The notes under the pieces were generated by a model. That model saw nothing but the letters and a program-made list of their open reading frames with translations. It did no database searches and had not been told where the DNA came from. A stretch of 42,024 nt of DNA from Saccharopolyspora elongata (GTDB taxonomy: Bacteria; Actinomycetota; Actinomycetes; Mycobacteriales; Pseudonocardiaceae). Each line of letters opens with the position of its first letter. Within the stretch, counting starts at the first letter, position 1. The stretch spans positions 1 through 42,024 of the forward strand of contig NZ_SMKW01000080.1 of NCBI RefSeq assembly GCF_004348985.1, written 5' to 3'. The translations under genes and the position numbers were made by a program. This document shows positions 1 through 8,413 of this stretch, piece by piece.

Positions 1-2
1 CC

Positions 3-209
3 GTGCGGCACCGCAGCAAAGTCACCAAAGGCCCCGGCTCACGGGCGGCCGGACTAGCGATGGCGTTCAAACTCATCGAGTCAGCCCAGACCCGCTGGCG
101 CGCGGTCAACGCACCCCAACTCGTCGCACTCGTACGCGCGGGAGCACGCTTCGAAGGCGGCAAACTCGTCGAACGCCCCGACGACCACGCCCCACCCACC
201 GCCGCCTAA
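3..209 (+). pseudogene. IS256-family (Mutator) transposase, C-terminal fragment
   Basis: The last 68 codons of a DDE transposase. The stretch RSKVTKGPGSRAAGLAMAF followed by QTRWRAVNAPQLVALVRAGA is the usual C-terminus of actinobacterial IS256/Mutator transposases. The reading frame is open to the left window edge, so the ATG at 3 is probably internal and the rest of the gene, if present, lies outside. The catalytic core is not visible here, so I cannot say whether the element is intact. It stops at 209 and is followed within 15 bases by a fragment of a different transposase, so the junction is a scar between two insertion sequences. Confidence 0.75.
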
Positions 210-222
210 ACAATCTTGACCC

Positions 223-429
223 ACAGATCTTGACTATTTCTCGGACGTCGACAACCGCACCTACAACGCACTACTCCGAGGGCTACGAGCACGAGGTGAA
301 CGCGGCTTCGCACTCCTCACCCAACGCTGGCGCACCCTGCAACACATCACCGCCAGCCCACGCAAAATCACCGCCATCGTCCAAGCCGCCCTCACCCTCA
401 CCCACCACGAACACGGCCGAATCCACTGA
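223..429 (+). pseudogene. IS4/IS5-type transposase, C-terminal remnant
   Basis: There is no start codon for this frame, but from 223 to the TGA at 427-429 it reads as the tail of a DDE transposase of the 'DDE superfamily endonuclease' type (DVDNRTYNALLRGLRARGER, then FALLTQRWRTLQHITASPRK). Such tails are common in Actinobacteria. Everything N-terminal is missing, so it cannot be active alone. It truncates the opposing hypothetical gene at 430-750, which suggests that it arrived after that gene. Confidence 0.6.
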
Positions 430-750
430 GATCACCTCATTGAAAATCAGTTCACCGACTCTATGCGCAACCGAGGTCGGCATTTCTAACGGCGAACCGG
501 GCTCTCCAGCTTTTTCACGAATCAGCTTGACAATGAATTTGTATTGCTTCGACTGGCCACGCAAATCCATTTTGCCGTCGAGCCGGAGGCAGTTCTTCCA
601 GAACCAGAGCATGCTCTCAGCTAAATTCGCGAGTGCTTTTTTCTTCTGATCCGGATGGGGCGCAAGGTGGGAATTGCACAGGTGCCGGGCTGCGGCATCG
701 ACGCGGTCACAGACCTCGTCGCTGAGCTCAACGGGGCTCAAGGTAGCCAC
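430..750 (-). pseudogene. hypothetical protein, 3' end lost to an IS remnant
   Basis: A minus-strand frame opens with GTG at 750, with GAGGGGG about seven bases upstream as a good ribosome site. It reads MATLSPVELSDEVCDRVDAA and continues through a lysine-rich middle (DQKKKALANLAESMLWFWKN) to about residue 107. The open frame continues to 283, but that part lies antisense to the transposase tail and loses any protein-like character, so I end the genuine part at 430. Base composition between 430 and 660 is visibly lower in G+C than the neighbours, a sign of foreign origin. I do not recognise the family. Confidence 0.45.
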
Positions 751-877
751 GGATGTCCCCCTCGCCGGCGGCGTTCACCTCGGTCTCTGGCCGGCGATAA
801 GGCTAGCGGAATTCAGCGAACCCACGCCAGTCCCTTCGCTGGCCAGGGCAAACGAGTTAATTACTGAGCTTCGTGTT

Positions 878-1537
878 TTAGAGTGACAGTCCGGTGTGTT
901 GAAGGAATGAGTAGGGCAGGTGCTCGGTTGCGCGGACGCGGTCGATGCCGTGTTGGGCGCAGGTGATGGCTTCGTCGATGGTGCCGGGGCAGAGGTTGGC
1001 CAGTTCGACGCCTTTGACGCTGGACCAGAGGGCTTCCACGGGGTTGAGGTCGGGCGCATAGGCGGGCAGTCGTTCGACGGTCAGCCAGTCGGCTTGTGTG
1101 GCCAGGAAGGCGGTCATGGCTTTGCTGCGGTGAGCGGGAAGCCCGTCCCAGATCAGCGTTACTGGTTGCGGTGCAAGGAAAGTACGCAGTTCGTCCAGTA
1201 CCTCGATGAGTGTTTCGGTGTTGTAGGAGTCGTATTGGACGTGGAAGGCCACCTCGGGTGTGCGGCGGTCGTCGGGGTTGGGTGGGTAGCACAGTGCGGC
1301 GGCCATCGAGGCGCGTTTCCAGTTGAACCGGTGCTCCAGCACGGGTGTTTGCCCGATGGGTGCCCAGCTGCGGCGCACGGTCGGTGTCAGTGACAGTCCG
1401 GACTCGTCGAAGAAGACGATCCACGCTCCGCGTTCGACGGCGTTTTTTTGATCCTGGGCCAGTCGTTTCCGACCCAGGTCTCGATCGCGTCCTCGTCGCG
1501 CTCCACGGCACGACGGGCCGGGGGGTGTCAGGTGGGT
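878..1537 (-). pseudogene. IS630-family transposase, N-terminus missing, A7 frameshift
   Basis: The minus strand encodes the DDE catalytic half of an IS630 transposase. One frame, running from about 1510, reads VERDEDAIETWVGNDWPRIKK up to a run of seven A residues at about 1442-1448. The -1 frame then continues as NAVERGAWIVFFDESGLSLT and ends with LPAYAPDLNPVEALWSSVKG and the stop at 878-880. First Asp (FFDESG), second Asp (WDGLPAH) and the Glu of NPVE are all present. The break at A7 could be programmed -1 frameshifting or polymerase slippage, as known for other IS, or a simple mutation. The N-terminal helix-turn-helix region is absent: the frame runs into the ISL3 terminus at 1538. Confidence 0.75.
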
Positions 1538-3175
1538 GGCTCTGTCGCTGATTGCGTGATCAACTTCGTGGGTCTGGTCGCCGGGGCTGATGGGGAGTTT
1601 GTGATCATGGTCGGTGTGTGATCACGAGTGGCTGGACGTGTTGCTGCCGCACCTGACCGGCGTGGTGGTGGAGCAGGTCGAGCGGGCCGAGCGGGGCGTG
1701 CTGGTCTGGGCGCGTGTCGAGGCTGAAGATGGTGTCTGCCCGTCGTGCGGCGGCCGGTCGCGGCGGGTTCACAGCCGATATCACCGTGGGCTGGCCGATG
1801 TCTCGATAGCCGGCCAGCCGGTGACGTTGCGATTACAGGTGCGCCGGTTCTTCTGTGATGACATCAACTGTCCTATTCGGACATTCGCCGAGCAGGTCGA
1901 CGGCTTGACTGCCAAGCACGCCCGCAGGACGTCTCCGAGCCGCGCGGCATTGGAGCACATCGGGTTGGCGCTGGCGGGCAGGGCGGGGGCGCGTCTGGCG
2001 GCTCGGCTGGGGATGGCGGCCGGCCGGAGCACCCTGCTGCGGCTGGTGCATGCGCTGCCCGAACCCGAGGTCGGGACGGTCGCGGTGCTCGGTGTCGATG
2101 ACTTCGCAATCCGGCGGGGCCGCAAGTACGCGACCTTGCTGATCGACGCGGTCACCCACCGCCGCCTCGACGTGCTCCCGGACCGCAAAGCCGACACTGT
2201 GGCCGCATGGCTGCGTGAGCATCCCGGTGTCGAGGTGGTCTGCCGTGACGGCTCAGCAGCCTATGCCGAAGCCATCCGCCAGGCCGCCCCGAAAGCGGTC
2301 CAGGCCAGTGACCGGTGGCACCTCTGGCACAACCTGGCCACGGCAGTGGAGAAGAGTGTCGTGGCCTTCGCCGCGTCCTGGAGCTCCACGCCCCGCGCGG
2401 CTGACTCGGCGCTAGCCGAGCGCACGCGGGAGCGGTTCGCCGCCGTTCACGAACTCCTCAACCAAGGGGTGGGCTTGCTGGAATGCGCCCGGCGGCTGGG
2501 CTGGGCGCTGAACACCGTCAAGCGCTACGCCCGTGCCGAGCGGGTCGAGGACCTGCTGCGCCCACCCCGCTACGGCCCCTGCCTGGTCGACGCCCACCGC
2601 GACCACGTCCGGCAACGCATGACCGAGAACATTCCGGTTACCCGGATCCTGGCCGAGATCCGCGAACAGGGATACACCGGCAGCGCGAACCTCCTGGTCC
2701 GCTACATCAACCAGGGCCGAGCCGACCCGGAACGCCTCATGCCCTCACCACGCCGCCTGGTCTCCTGGCTCATGAGCAGACCCAAGGATCTGCCCGAACC
2801 CACCCGCCGCCACCTGGACGACCTGATCGCCAGCTGTCCCAGGATGACCACCCTCGCCACCCGCGTGCGCGAATTCGCCGCCATCCTCACCGGACGCCGC
2901 GGCCAGGACCTCGCCACATGGACCACAACAACCCGTGGCGACGCGCTACCCGGCTTCGATTCCTACCTCAACGGCCTGGAAAAGGACTGGGACGCCACCA
3001 CCGCGGGCCTGACCCTGCCCTACAGCAACGGCCCGACCGAAGGCATCAACAACAAGATCAAGATGCTCAAACGCCAGACCTACGGCAAAGCCAGCTTCTC
3101 CCTGCTACGTAAGAGAATCCTGCTCGACCAATGACCAGCCACGGCATCCTTGATCACGCAATCAGCGACAGAGCC
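1538..3175 (+). mobile_element. Complete ISL3-family insertion sequence (1638 bp)
   Basis: Perfect 26-bp terminal inverted repeats lie at 1538-1563 (beginning GGCTCTGTCGCTGATT) and 3150-3175 (its exact complement, ending CAGCGACAGAGCC). The GGCTCT start and the single ISL3 transposase between the repeats define the element. The eight bases on either side (aggtgggt and caaaactt) do not match. The usual 8-bp target duplication is therefore missing, so the element has probably recombined with another copy or lost a flank after insertion. It abuts and truncates the IS630 gene on its left. Confidence 0.85.
1614..3134 (+). CDS. ISL3-family transposase
   Basis: A 506-residue transposase, full length for ISL3. 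It starts with GTG (MCDHEWLDVLLPHL). Residues about 35-95 form the N-terminal zinc ribbon (CPSCGGRSRRVH and FFCDDINCPIRTFAE). A helix-turn-helix region follows, then the DDE domain. Visible acidic catalytic motifs are VLGVDDFAIRRGRKYATLLID (about 160-180), CRDGSAAYAEAI with DRWHLWHNL (about 210-240), and the C-terminal NGPTEGINNKIKMLKRQTYG carrying the Glu. There are no internal stops, and both terminal repeats are intact, so the element looks competent for transposition. It is the only gene of the element. Confidence 0.9.
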   Translation: MCDHEWLDVLLPHLTGVVVEQVERAERGVLVWARVEAEDGVCPSCGGRSRRVHSRYHRGLADVSIAGQPVTLRLQVRRFFCDDINCPIRTFAEQVDGLTAKHARRTSPSRAALEHIGLALAGRAGARLAARLGMAAGRSTLLRLVHALPEPEVGTVAVLGVDDFAIRRGRKYATLLIDAVTHRRLDVLPDRKADTVAAWLREHPGVEVVCRDGSAAYAEAIRQAAPKAVQASDRWHLWHNLATAVEKSVVAFAASWSSTPRAADSALAERTRERFAAVHELLNQGVGLLECARRLGWALNTVKRYARAERVEDLLRPPRYGPCLVDAHRDHVRQRMTENIPVTRILAEIREQGYTGSANLLVRYINQGRADPERLMPSPRRLVSWLMSRPKDLPEPTRRHLDDLIASCPRMTTLATRVREFAAILTGRRGQDLATWTTTTRGDALPGFDSYLNGLEKDWDATTAGLTLPYSNGPTEGINNKIKMLKRQTYGKASFSLLRKRILLDQ

Positions 3176-3324
3176 CAAAACTTGACAGCCCCGGTTCAAC
3201 TGATTTCAGGAATCAGAAGGCGGGTGAATCGTGTGCGATTCCGTCCTCGGACACCAGTGGAACGGGATCCGTCCCACGACACCACACGTGGTTTCCTACG
3301 AGGCGGCGAGGTGCATTGGTCGGG

Positions 3325-3951
3325 TCAGTGGGCGGACTGGCCCTGCACGGCTGAGGTTCCGAGGTCGCTCTTGTCGAGGGGCGTGTGCGCCGAGACGGCC
3401 TCAGTCCAGGTGGCGGTGTCGGTGACCGCGGCCCAGTTGGAGTGGAGCAGGACCATGAGCGTGTCGTGCACCTGCTGGGCCGAGACCTTGCCGGCCTCGT
3501 TCGCCAGGTGGATGGCGCCGGTGGCATCCGAGAGCACCTCGACGGCGAAGCCGAGCGGTTCGGCGGCCGCGGCGGTGGCCAGCACGCAGTTGTTCGTCAT
3601 GTAGCCGACCAGGGTGATCGTGTCGACTCCGTTGGCCCGCAGCCACTCTGCGAGATCACCGGCGAACACGCTGGAGAATCCCTTGATCACGTGCTTCGAC
3701 GCCGACGCGGCGCGGCGCTCGATCTCGGGGTGCAGCTTCCAGCCCTCCGAGCCGGGGGCGAACACCGGTGCGCCTTCCGGGGTTTCGTGCTGGACCGTGA
3801 TCACCGGGAGCCCGGCGCCGGCGGCGGCGTCCATCGCACCCGCGATCCTGGCCAGGGACTCGTCGCGGGGCGGGTGCTGGACGGTCAACGGCCCTTGGAA
3901 GTACTCCCGCTGGGCGTCGATGACGATGAGGGCTCGGCGTGGGGCGTTCAC
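3325..3951 (-). CDS. Isochorismatase-fold cysteine hydrolase (copy 1)
   Basis: A 208-residue protein of the isochorismatase-like cysteine hydrolase superfamily, which cleaves amides or vinyl ethers in the cytoplasm. The catalytic triad is visible as D12 (LIVIDAQREYF), K90 (HVIKGFSSVF) and C122 (VGYMTNNCVLATA), and the length is typical. The true substrate is not deducible; nicotinamidase, N-carbamoyl amidase and isochorismatase all share this fold. It is transcribed divergently from the GlxA-type regulator at 4072 across a 120-bp region with an inverted repeat. That makes it the likely target of that regulator. A close paralogue (about four residues in five identical by eye) sits at 19223-19852. 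Confidence 0.85.
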   Translation of the reverse strand: MNAPRRALIVIDAQREYFQGPLTVQHPPRDESLARIAGAMDAAAGAGLPVITVQHETPEGAPVFAPGSEGWKLHPEIERRAASASKHVIKGFSSVFAGDLAEWLRANGVDTITLVGYMTNNCVLATAAAAEPLGFAVEVLSDATGAIHLANEAGKVSAQQVHDTLMVLLHSNWAAVTDTATWTEAVSAHTPLDKSDLGTSAVQGQSAH

Positions 3952-3974
3952 TGAAAATCCTCCGGGCTGTGGGG

Positions 3975-3997
3975 GTGATGGCCGGTCGCACCATCAC
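3975..3997. promoter_or_regulatory. Inverted repeat between cysteine hydrolase and GlxA-type regulator
   Basis: GTGATGG at 3975-3981 and CCATCAC at 3991-3997 form a perfect 7-bp inverted repeat with a 9-base spacer. It lies 23 bases before the hydrolase start and 75 before the regulator start. It is a plausible operator for the AraC-type DNA-binding domain encoded alongside. That assignment is positional inference only. Confidence 0.4.
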
Positions 3998-4071
3998 GTC
4001 CCATCGTGCTGGCCGCTGCTCCGGTACCGCGAGTGGCAGAGATTCCTCTCTTCGATGAAATCGGGCCAACC

Positions 4072-5016
4072 ATGCGGATCGCCATCCACGCCTTCGACGG
4101 GATCAGCACGTTCCACCTCGCGGCGCCACTGCTCACCTTCGGCGAGGTCTCCCGCCAGAACCTCGCCGAGGGCTGGAACACCACCGTCTGGAGCTCCGAC
4201 GGACGTCCCGTGCGCGCTGACGAAGGCGTGGTCATCGACGACCTCGCCGGCCCCGACGCGACCACCTCGGCCGACGTGCTGGTCTTCCCGTCCTGGCCCA
4301 CGTCCTTGCCCGACCCCGAGCCGGGTTTCCTGGACCGCATCCGCGAGGCGCACGCGCGCGGCGCGACGATCATCGGGCTCTGCCTGGGCGCGTTCCCGGT
4401 GGTCGCCAGCGGAGTCCTCGACGGCCGCACCGCGACCACCCACTGGAGCGCCGCCACCGAGCTGGCCGACAAGCACCCGACCGTGCAGGTCCAGGCCGAT
4501 GCGCTCTACCTCGACCACGGGGACGTCCTCACCTCGGCGGGCACCGCTTCCGCGCTCGACGCCTGCCTCCTCCACCTGGTCCGCGCTCGGCTCGGGTCGA
4601 CGGCCGCCACCACCCTCGCCCGGCACCTCGTCATCGCGCCGCACCGCGACGGCGACCAGGCCCAGTACATCGAACGTCCGCTCTCCAGCAGCGATGACGG
4701 TTTCCTGAGCGAGACCATCACGTGGGCGCTGGCGAACCTCAACCAGTCGCTCACCGTCGAGGACCTGGCCGCCCACTCGTCGATGAGCCCGCGGAACTTC
4801 ACCCGCCGCTTCCGGGAGACCACGGGCATGAGCCCCGCGCGGTGGGTGCTGACCCACCGCCTCGACGAAGCGCGCAGGCTCTTGGAGACCACCACCTGGA
4901 ACGTCAGCCGCATCGCCGAGGCCTGCGGGTTCGCCAGCGCCGTGACCTTCCGGCAGAACTTCGTCAAGCACTACAACACCACCCCCACCTCCCACCGGTT
5001 CACCACGGCACCGTGA
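4072..5016 (+). CDS. GlxA-family transcriptional regulator (DJ-1/PfpI + AraC)
   Basis: 314 residues with the two-domain layout of GlxA-type activators. Residues 1-190 form a DJ-1/PfpI glutaminase-like fold, with the nucleophile-elbow Cys at C104 (IIGLCLGAFPV) and the partner THW at 123-125. Residues about 215-310 form an AraC double helix-turn-helix (TVEDLAAHSSMSPRNFTRRF and VSRIAEACGFASAVTFRQNF). I chose the ATG at 4072, which opens directly on the fold (MRIAIHAFDG); an upstream in-frame start at 4006 adds nothing recognisable. It is divergent from the cysteine hydrolase and ends two bases from the convergent MFS gene. The inducer is unknown. Confidence 0.88.
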   Translation: MRIAIHAFDGISTFHLAAPLLTFGEVSRQNLAEGWNTTVWSSDGRPVRADEGVVIDDLAGPDATTSADVLVFPSWPTSLPDPEPGFLDRIREAHARGATIIGLCLGAFPVVASGVLDGRTATTHWSAATELADKHPTVQVQADALYLDHGDVLTSAGTASALDACLLHLVRARLGSTAATTLARHLVIAPHRDGDQAQYIERPLSSSDDGFLSETITWALANLNQSLTVEDLAAHSSMSPRNFTRRFRETTGMSPARWVLTHRLDEARRLLETTTWNVSRIAEACGFASAVTFRQNFVKHYNTTPTSHRFTTAP

Positions 5017-5017
5017 T

Positions 5018-6382
5018 TCACGCGCGAGCGCGCCTCGTGGAGACGGCGATGACCGCGGGAACGGTGATGAGCGCCAGCGCGGCGCCGGCCAGGGAGAGGA
5101 TCGGGTAGCTCGTCGCCGCGACGACGAGGCCGGAGGCGATGCCGCCGGTGGCTCCGGCGACGGCAACGGCGACGTCGACCACGCCTTGGGTCTTCGCGCG
5201 GGTGGCGATCGCAACGGCGTCGGTGATGATGGCGGTGCCGCTGACGAGGCCGAAGTTCCAACCGATGCCGAGCAGCACCAGGGCCAGGGTGAGCAGAACG
5301 ACGGAGTCGTCGGGCGAGGCGGCGGCGATGATCCCGGCGCCCAGCAGGGTCGTCCCGGAGGCGGCCACTCCCGCAGTCGGGCCCCAGCGATCGGTCAGCG
5401 CTCCGGTCAGCGGCGAGGGCAGGTACATCGCGCCGACGTGCATGGCGATGACGAGGCCCGACGCTGCGGCGCTGTGGCCGTGATCGTGCATGTGCACCGG
5501 GGTCATCGTCATGATCGCGACCATGACGAGCTGGCTGAGGACCATCGCCAGGACGCCGAGCCACAGACCGGGGCGGCGGCGCTCGGCGGGCTTCGCACCC
5601 TCGGATTCCGCGCGGGCGTCGGGTTCGGCGGGCATCGAACGAGCGAGCACGAGGGGATCCGGGCGCAGCCACAGGATCAGCACCAGTGCGGCGACGGCGA
5701 AAGCGGCACCGGAGATGACGAACAAACCGGTCAGCGGGGGAAGGCCGAGGGACGTGGCGAGGTGACCGGCGGGCGCGGCGAGGTTGGGACCGACGACGCC
5801 GCCCACGGTGGTCGCGACCAGGACGGTGGACACCGCGCGCGCCCGGTTTCCGGTGGCGGCGAGGTCGGTTCCGGCGTAGCGGGCCTGGAGGTTGGCGGCG
5901 GTGCCGGCGCCGTAGAGGAACAGCGAGAGCAACAGCAGCGCAGGAAGTTCGAGGGCGGCAGCGGCGACGACACCGGCGGCGCCGAGCGCACCTGCCAGGT
6001 AGCCGGCGGCCAATCCGGGACGGCGGCCCCGGGCGTGGGAGAGGCGGCCGATGCTGACGGCGGCGACAGCGGAGCCCCCGGTGAGCAGCGCGCTGGGCAG
6101 TCCGGCCAGGGCGGTGGAGTGGAGCATGTCCTGGACCAGCAGTGCGCCGACGGTGACCCCGGCCGCCAGTCCCACTCCGCTGAAGACCTGGGAGAACAGC
6201 AGGATGCGGAGGGTTCGCTGCTGCGTCACGGCCGTCGAGCGCGCGGTGGGCGGGGCGTCGACCTGCGGGCACGGCGGCTCGGATGCGGCGTTGTGCAAGG
6301 GTTCTCCCTGTCCGGTGAGGTCGGTGACTGTTCGGCGGCGCGAAAACCGCGCAGAATCCCGGGTTTCGGGGCGCGGGCTCAT
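5018..6382 (-). CDS. MFS transporter (12-TM type)
   Basis: A 454-residue integral membrane protein of the major facilitator superfamily. About 50 polar residues precede the first membrane segment (LRILLFSQVFSGVGLAAGVT). Pairs of hydrophobic helices follow, with the loop 2-3 signature IGRLSHARGRRPG (variant of GxxxDRxGRR) and a central acidic/charged loop around residues 225-250. The start is well supported: its ATG overlaps the stop of the upstream LLM gene as ATGA, so the two are translationally coupled in one operon. This suggests export or uptake of the substrate or product of that oxidoreductase. A drug-efflux role is possible but not shown. Confidence 0.85.
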   Translation of the reverse strand: MSPRPETRDSARFSRRRTVTDLTGQGEPLHNAASEPPCPQVDAPPTARSTAVTQQRTLRILLFSQVFSGVGLAAGVTVGALLVQDMLHSTALAGLPSALLTGGSAVAAVSIGRLSHARGRRPGLAAGYLAGALGAAGVVAAAALELPALLLLSLFLYGAGTAANLQARYAGTDLAATGNRARAVSTVLVATTVGGVVGPNLAAPAGHLATSLGLPPLTGLFVISGAAFAVAALVLILWLRPDPLVLARSMPAEPDARAESEGAKPAERRRPGLWLGVLAMVLSQLVMVAIMTMTPVHMHDHGHSAAASGLVIAMHVGAMYLPSPLTGALTDRWGPTAGVAASGTTLLGAGIIAAASPDDSVVLLTLALVLLGIGWNFGLVSGTAIITDAVAIATRAKTQGVVDVAVAVAGATGGIASGLVVAATSYPILSLAGAALALITVPAVIAVSTRRARA

Positions 6383-7476
6383 CGGGCCGTGGCGACCGGC
6401 GGTGCGGAGGGCATCGCGTAGGCGTCGGCGAGGAGCTCGGTGGAGCGCAGCAGGGCCTGCGGGGTGTGTCCGACGGAGCCGACCATGATCTCGTCGGGAC
6501 GGGCGCGCTCGTGCAGTTGGTTGAGCAGCGCCGTAACCTCCTCGGGCGTGCCGTGCAGGACGCTGCTGGTCCAGTGGTCGAGCACCTGCCGCTCGGCCTG
6601 GGCGTACGGGTAGGACGCGGCCTCGTCGGGAGTGGGCAGCAGGAACGACTTGCCCTGCAGCATGCGCATCATCGCGTGGGCGTAGCTGCGCGTCTGCCGC
6701 TGGGCCTCGGCCTCGTCGTCGGCGGCCATGACGCTGACGCTGACCAGTGCGTACGGCTCGGCGAGCGCCGCCGACGGGGTGAACCGGTCGCGGTAGAGCT
6801 GGAGGGCTGGTGCCACGCCCTCCGGGGAGAACTGAGCGGCGAAGGCGAAGGGCAGGCCGAGGTGGGCGGCCAGCTGGGCGGAGTAGCCGGAGGAACCCAG
6901 CAACCAGACCGGCGGCCGACCGGCGGTCTGCACAACGTCGTTCTGCCTGTCCTGACCCGGTCCGGGCACGGCGTAGACGCGTTCGCGGTACGGGTGCTGA
7001 TCGGGGAAGTCGTCGTCGAGGAAGTGCAGGAGCTCGAGGACCTGCCGCGGGAAGTCGTCGGCCGAGCTGCCGCGGCGCAAGGCGTCGGCGGTGGCCGGGT
7101 TGGTGCCGGGGGCGCGCCCGAGGCCGAGGTCGATCCGCCCCGGGGCGAGGGCCTGCAGCAGGCCGTACTGCTCGGCGACGATCAGCGGTGGGTGGTTGGG
7201 CAGCATCACCCCTCCAGCGCCGAGCCGCAGTCGCGTCGTGTGCGCGGTCAGCCGGGCGAGCAGAACGGCGGGGCTGGAGGCCGAAACCCCTGGCATGGAG
7301 TGGTGTTCGGTCACCCAGTACCGGGTGAAGCCGCGCTGGTCGGCGAGCCGGGCCAGCGCGATGCTGCCGGACAGCGAGTCGGCGGCGCTGATGCCGCGGC
7401 CGGCCAGAGCGGTGTCGAGGACGGACAGCGGTGCGGGAGCGCGTCCGCGGACCGCGCCCTTGATCGGGTCGTTCAC
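6379..7476 (-). CDS. LLM-class flavin-dependent oxidoreductase
   Basis: 365 residues of the luciferase-like monooxygenase fold. The N-terminus PLSVLDTALAGRGISAADSL, the strand motif YWVTEHHSMPGVS, RLRLGAGGVMLPNH and ALAPGRIDLGLGRAPGTN are hallmarks of the bacterial 'MsnO8-type' LLM subgroup, which uses reduced FMN or F420. I start at GTG 7476 (MNDPIKGAVRG), preceded by GAAGGAAA; an in-frame ATG at 7578 would add 34 residues lying over the palindromic operator and without homologous character. It is the first gene of a two-gene operon with the MFS transporter (4-bp overlap). Confidence 0.85.
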   Translation of the reverse strand: MNDPIKGAVRGRAPAPLSVLDTALAGRGISAADSLSGSIALARLADQRGFTRYWVTEHHSMPGVSASSPAVLLARLTAHTTRLRLGAGGVMLPNHPPLIVAEQYGLLQALAPGRIDLGLGRAPGTNPATADALRRGSSADDFPRQVLELLHFLDDDFPDQHPYRERVYAVPGPGQDRQNDVVQTAGRPPVWLLGSSGYSAQLAAHLGLPFAFAAQFSPEGVAPALQLYRDRFTPSAALAEPYALVSVSVMAADDEAEAQRQTRSYAHAMMRMLQGKSFLLPTPDEAASYPYAQAERQVLDHWTSSVLHGTPEEVTALLNQLHERARPDEIMVGSVGHTPQALLRSTELLADAYAMPSAPPVATAR

Positions 7477-7566
7477 GAGGTTTCCTTCGGGGAGTTTCCC
7501 GGTGCGGTGATGCCCGGCCGCGGAGGTGCCGCGGCCTGATGCAGCCTCACGGAAGGGCTGATTTGT

Positions 7567-7617
7567 ATCCGTGACCATAGCGGTTTGTCACGGATGTCGC
7601 CACTCTGTAACGTGAGA
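7567..7617. promoter_or_regulatory. CGTGA palindrome in the LLM / MBL divergent promoter
   Basis: ATCCGTGAC (7567-7575) and GTCACGGAT (7587-7595) form a perfect 9-bp inverted repeat with an 11-base spacer. A further CGTGAGA follows at 7611-7617. The region separates the leftward LLM/MFS operon (start 7476) from the rightward MBL gene (start 7755). The CGTGA core recurs in front of both CGNR genes (9038-9048 and 10319-10399). Confidence 0.55.
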
Positions 7618-7754
7618 ACCGCGGGTCCGAGCGATCCGTTCGACCCCGCCGCGCACGCCGCGGCCTGCGGGCCTCACAACCTCACCCCCGGCACGGGCAC
7701 CCAGCCCTGCGACCGGGACTTGCCCTCCCCCACCGCTTAGGAGCACCGCGCCCG

Positions 7755-8360
7755 ATGACCGCCACGTTCACCCTGCTGACCTCCGGCTACGACAGCCTCG
7801 ACCCGCGCAACGCCGACCGGGACGGCGTCGAGAAGCCTTGGCACGTCGCCTCGACCGTCTCGCTCCTGCGCGACGGCGACCTCGCCGTCGTCGTCGACCC
7901 CGGCATGGTCGACGACCGCAAGCGCATCCTCGATCCGCTCGCCCACGCCGGGCTGAGCCCGGAGCAGGTGACCGACCTGGTCTTCAGCCACCACCACCCC
8001 GACCACACCCTCAACGCCGCCCTGTTCCCCCACGCGCGGGCCCACGACGTCTGGGCCATCTACCAGGGCGAACTCTGGTACAGCCGCCCCGCCGAGGGCT
8101 ACCAGCTCTCGCCCTCGATCCGGCTGATCGAAACTCCCGGCCACACCCCGCAGGACATCAGCACCGTCGCGGAGACCGACCAGGGCACGATCGTGTTCAC
8201 CCACGCCTGGTGGAGCGCCACCGGTCCGGCCGAAGACCCCACCTCCAGCGACAACGAGACCTTGCGCGTGTCCCGCCGGAAGATCCTCGACCTCGAACCC
8301 GCCCTGATCGTCCCCGGTCACGGGGAGGCGTTCGTCCCCGACGAGGGCACTCCGGTCTGA
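7755..8360 (+). CDS. MBL-fold metallo-hydrolase (MBLAC1-like)
   Basis: 201 residues. The metal-binding HHHPDH motif is at 79-84 (LVFSHHHPDHTLN), a third-ligand His at H130 (ETPGHTPQD) and the final His at H189 (VPGHGEAF). At the place where most family members have the bridging Asp ('TGD'), this protein reads VFTHAWW, so His150 replaces Asp. That suggests a different metal site or substrate from glyoxalase II. The product is short for the family but covers the full fold. It ends 53 bases from the convergent CGNR regulator gene, with which it forms the first of two MBL/CGNR pairs. The substrate is unknown. Confidence 0.8.
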   Translation: MTATFTLLTSGYDSLDPRNADRDGVEKPWHVASTVSLLRDGDLAVVVDPGMVDDRKRILDPLAHAGLSPEQVTDLVFSHHHPDHTLNAALFPHARAHDVWAIYQGELWYSRPAEGYQLSPSIRLIETPGHTPQDISTVAETDQGTIVFTHAWWSATGPAEDPTSSDNETLRVSRRKILDLEPALIVPGHGEAFVPDEGTPV

Positions 8361-8413
8361 TTTCCCGGCAGGCGTGACTGGCGCGCGTTCGGGAGATCAG
8401 TCCCGGACGTGCG

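Noticed and set aside
5186..6421. Plus-strand 411-codon frame rich in Gly, Gln and Asp
   Set aside because: It is antisense to the MFS transporter, which has clear membrane helices and a coupled start.
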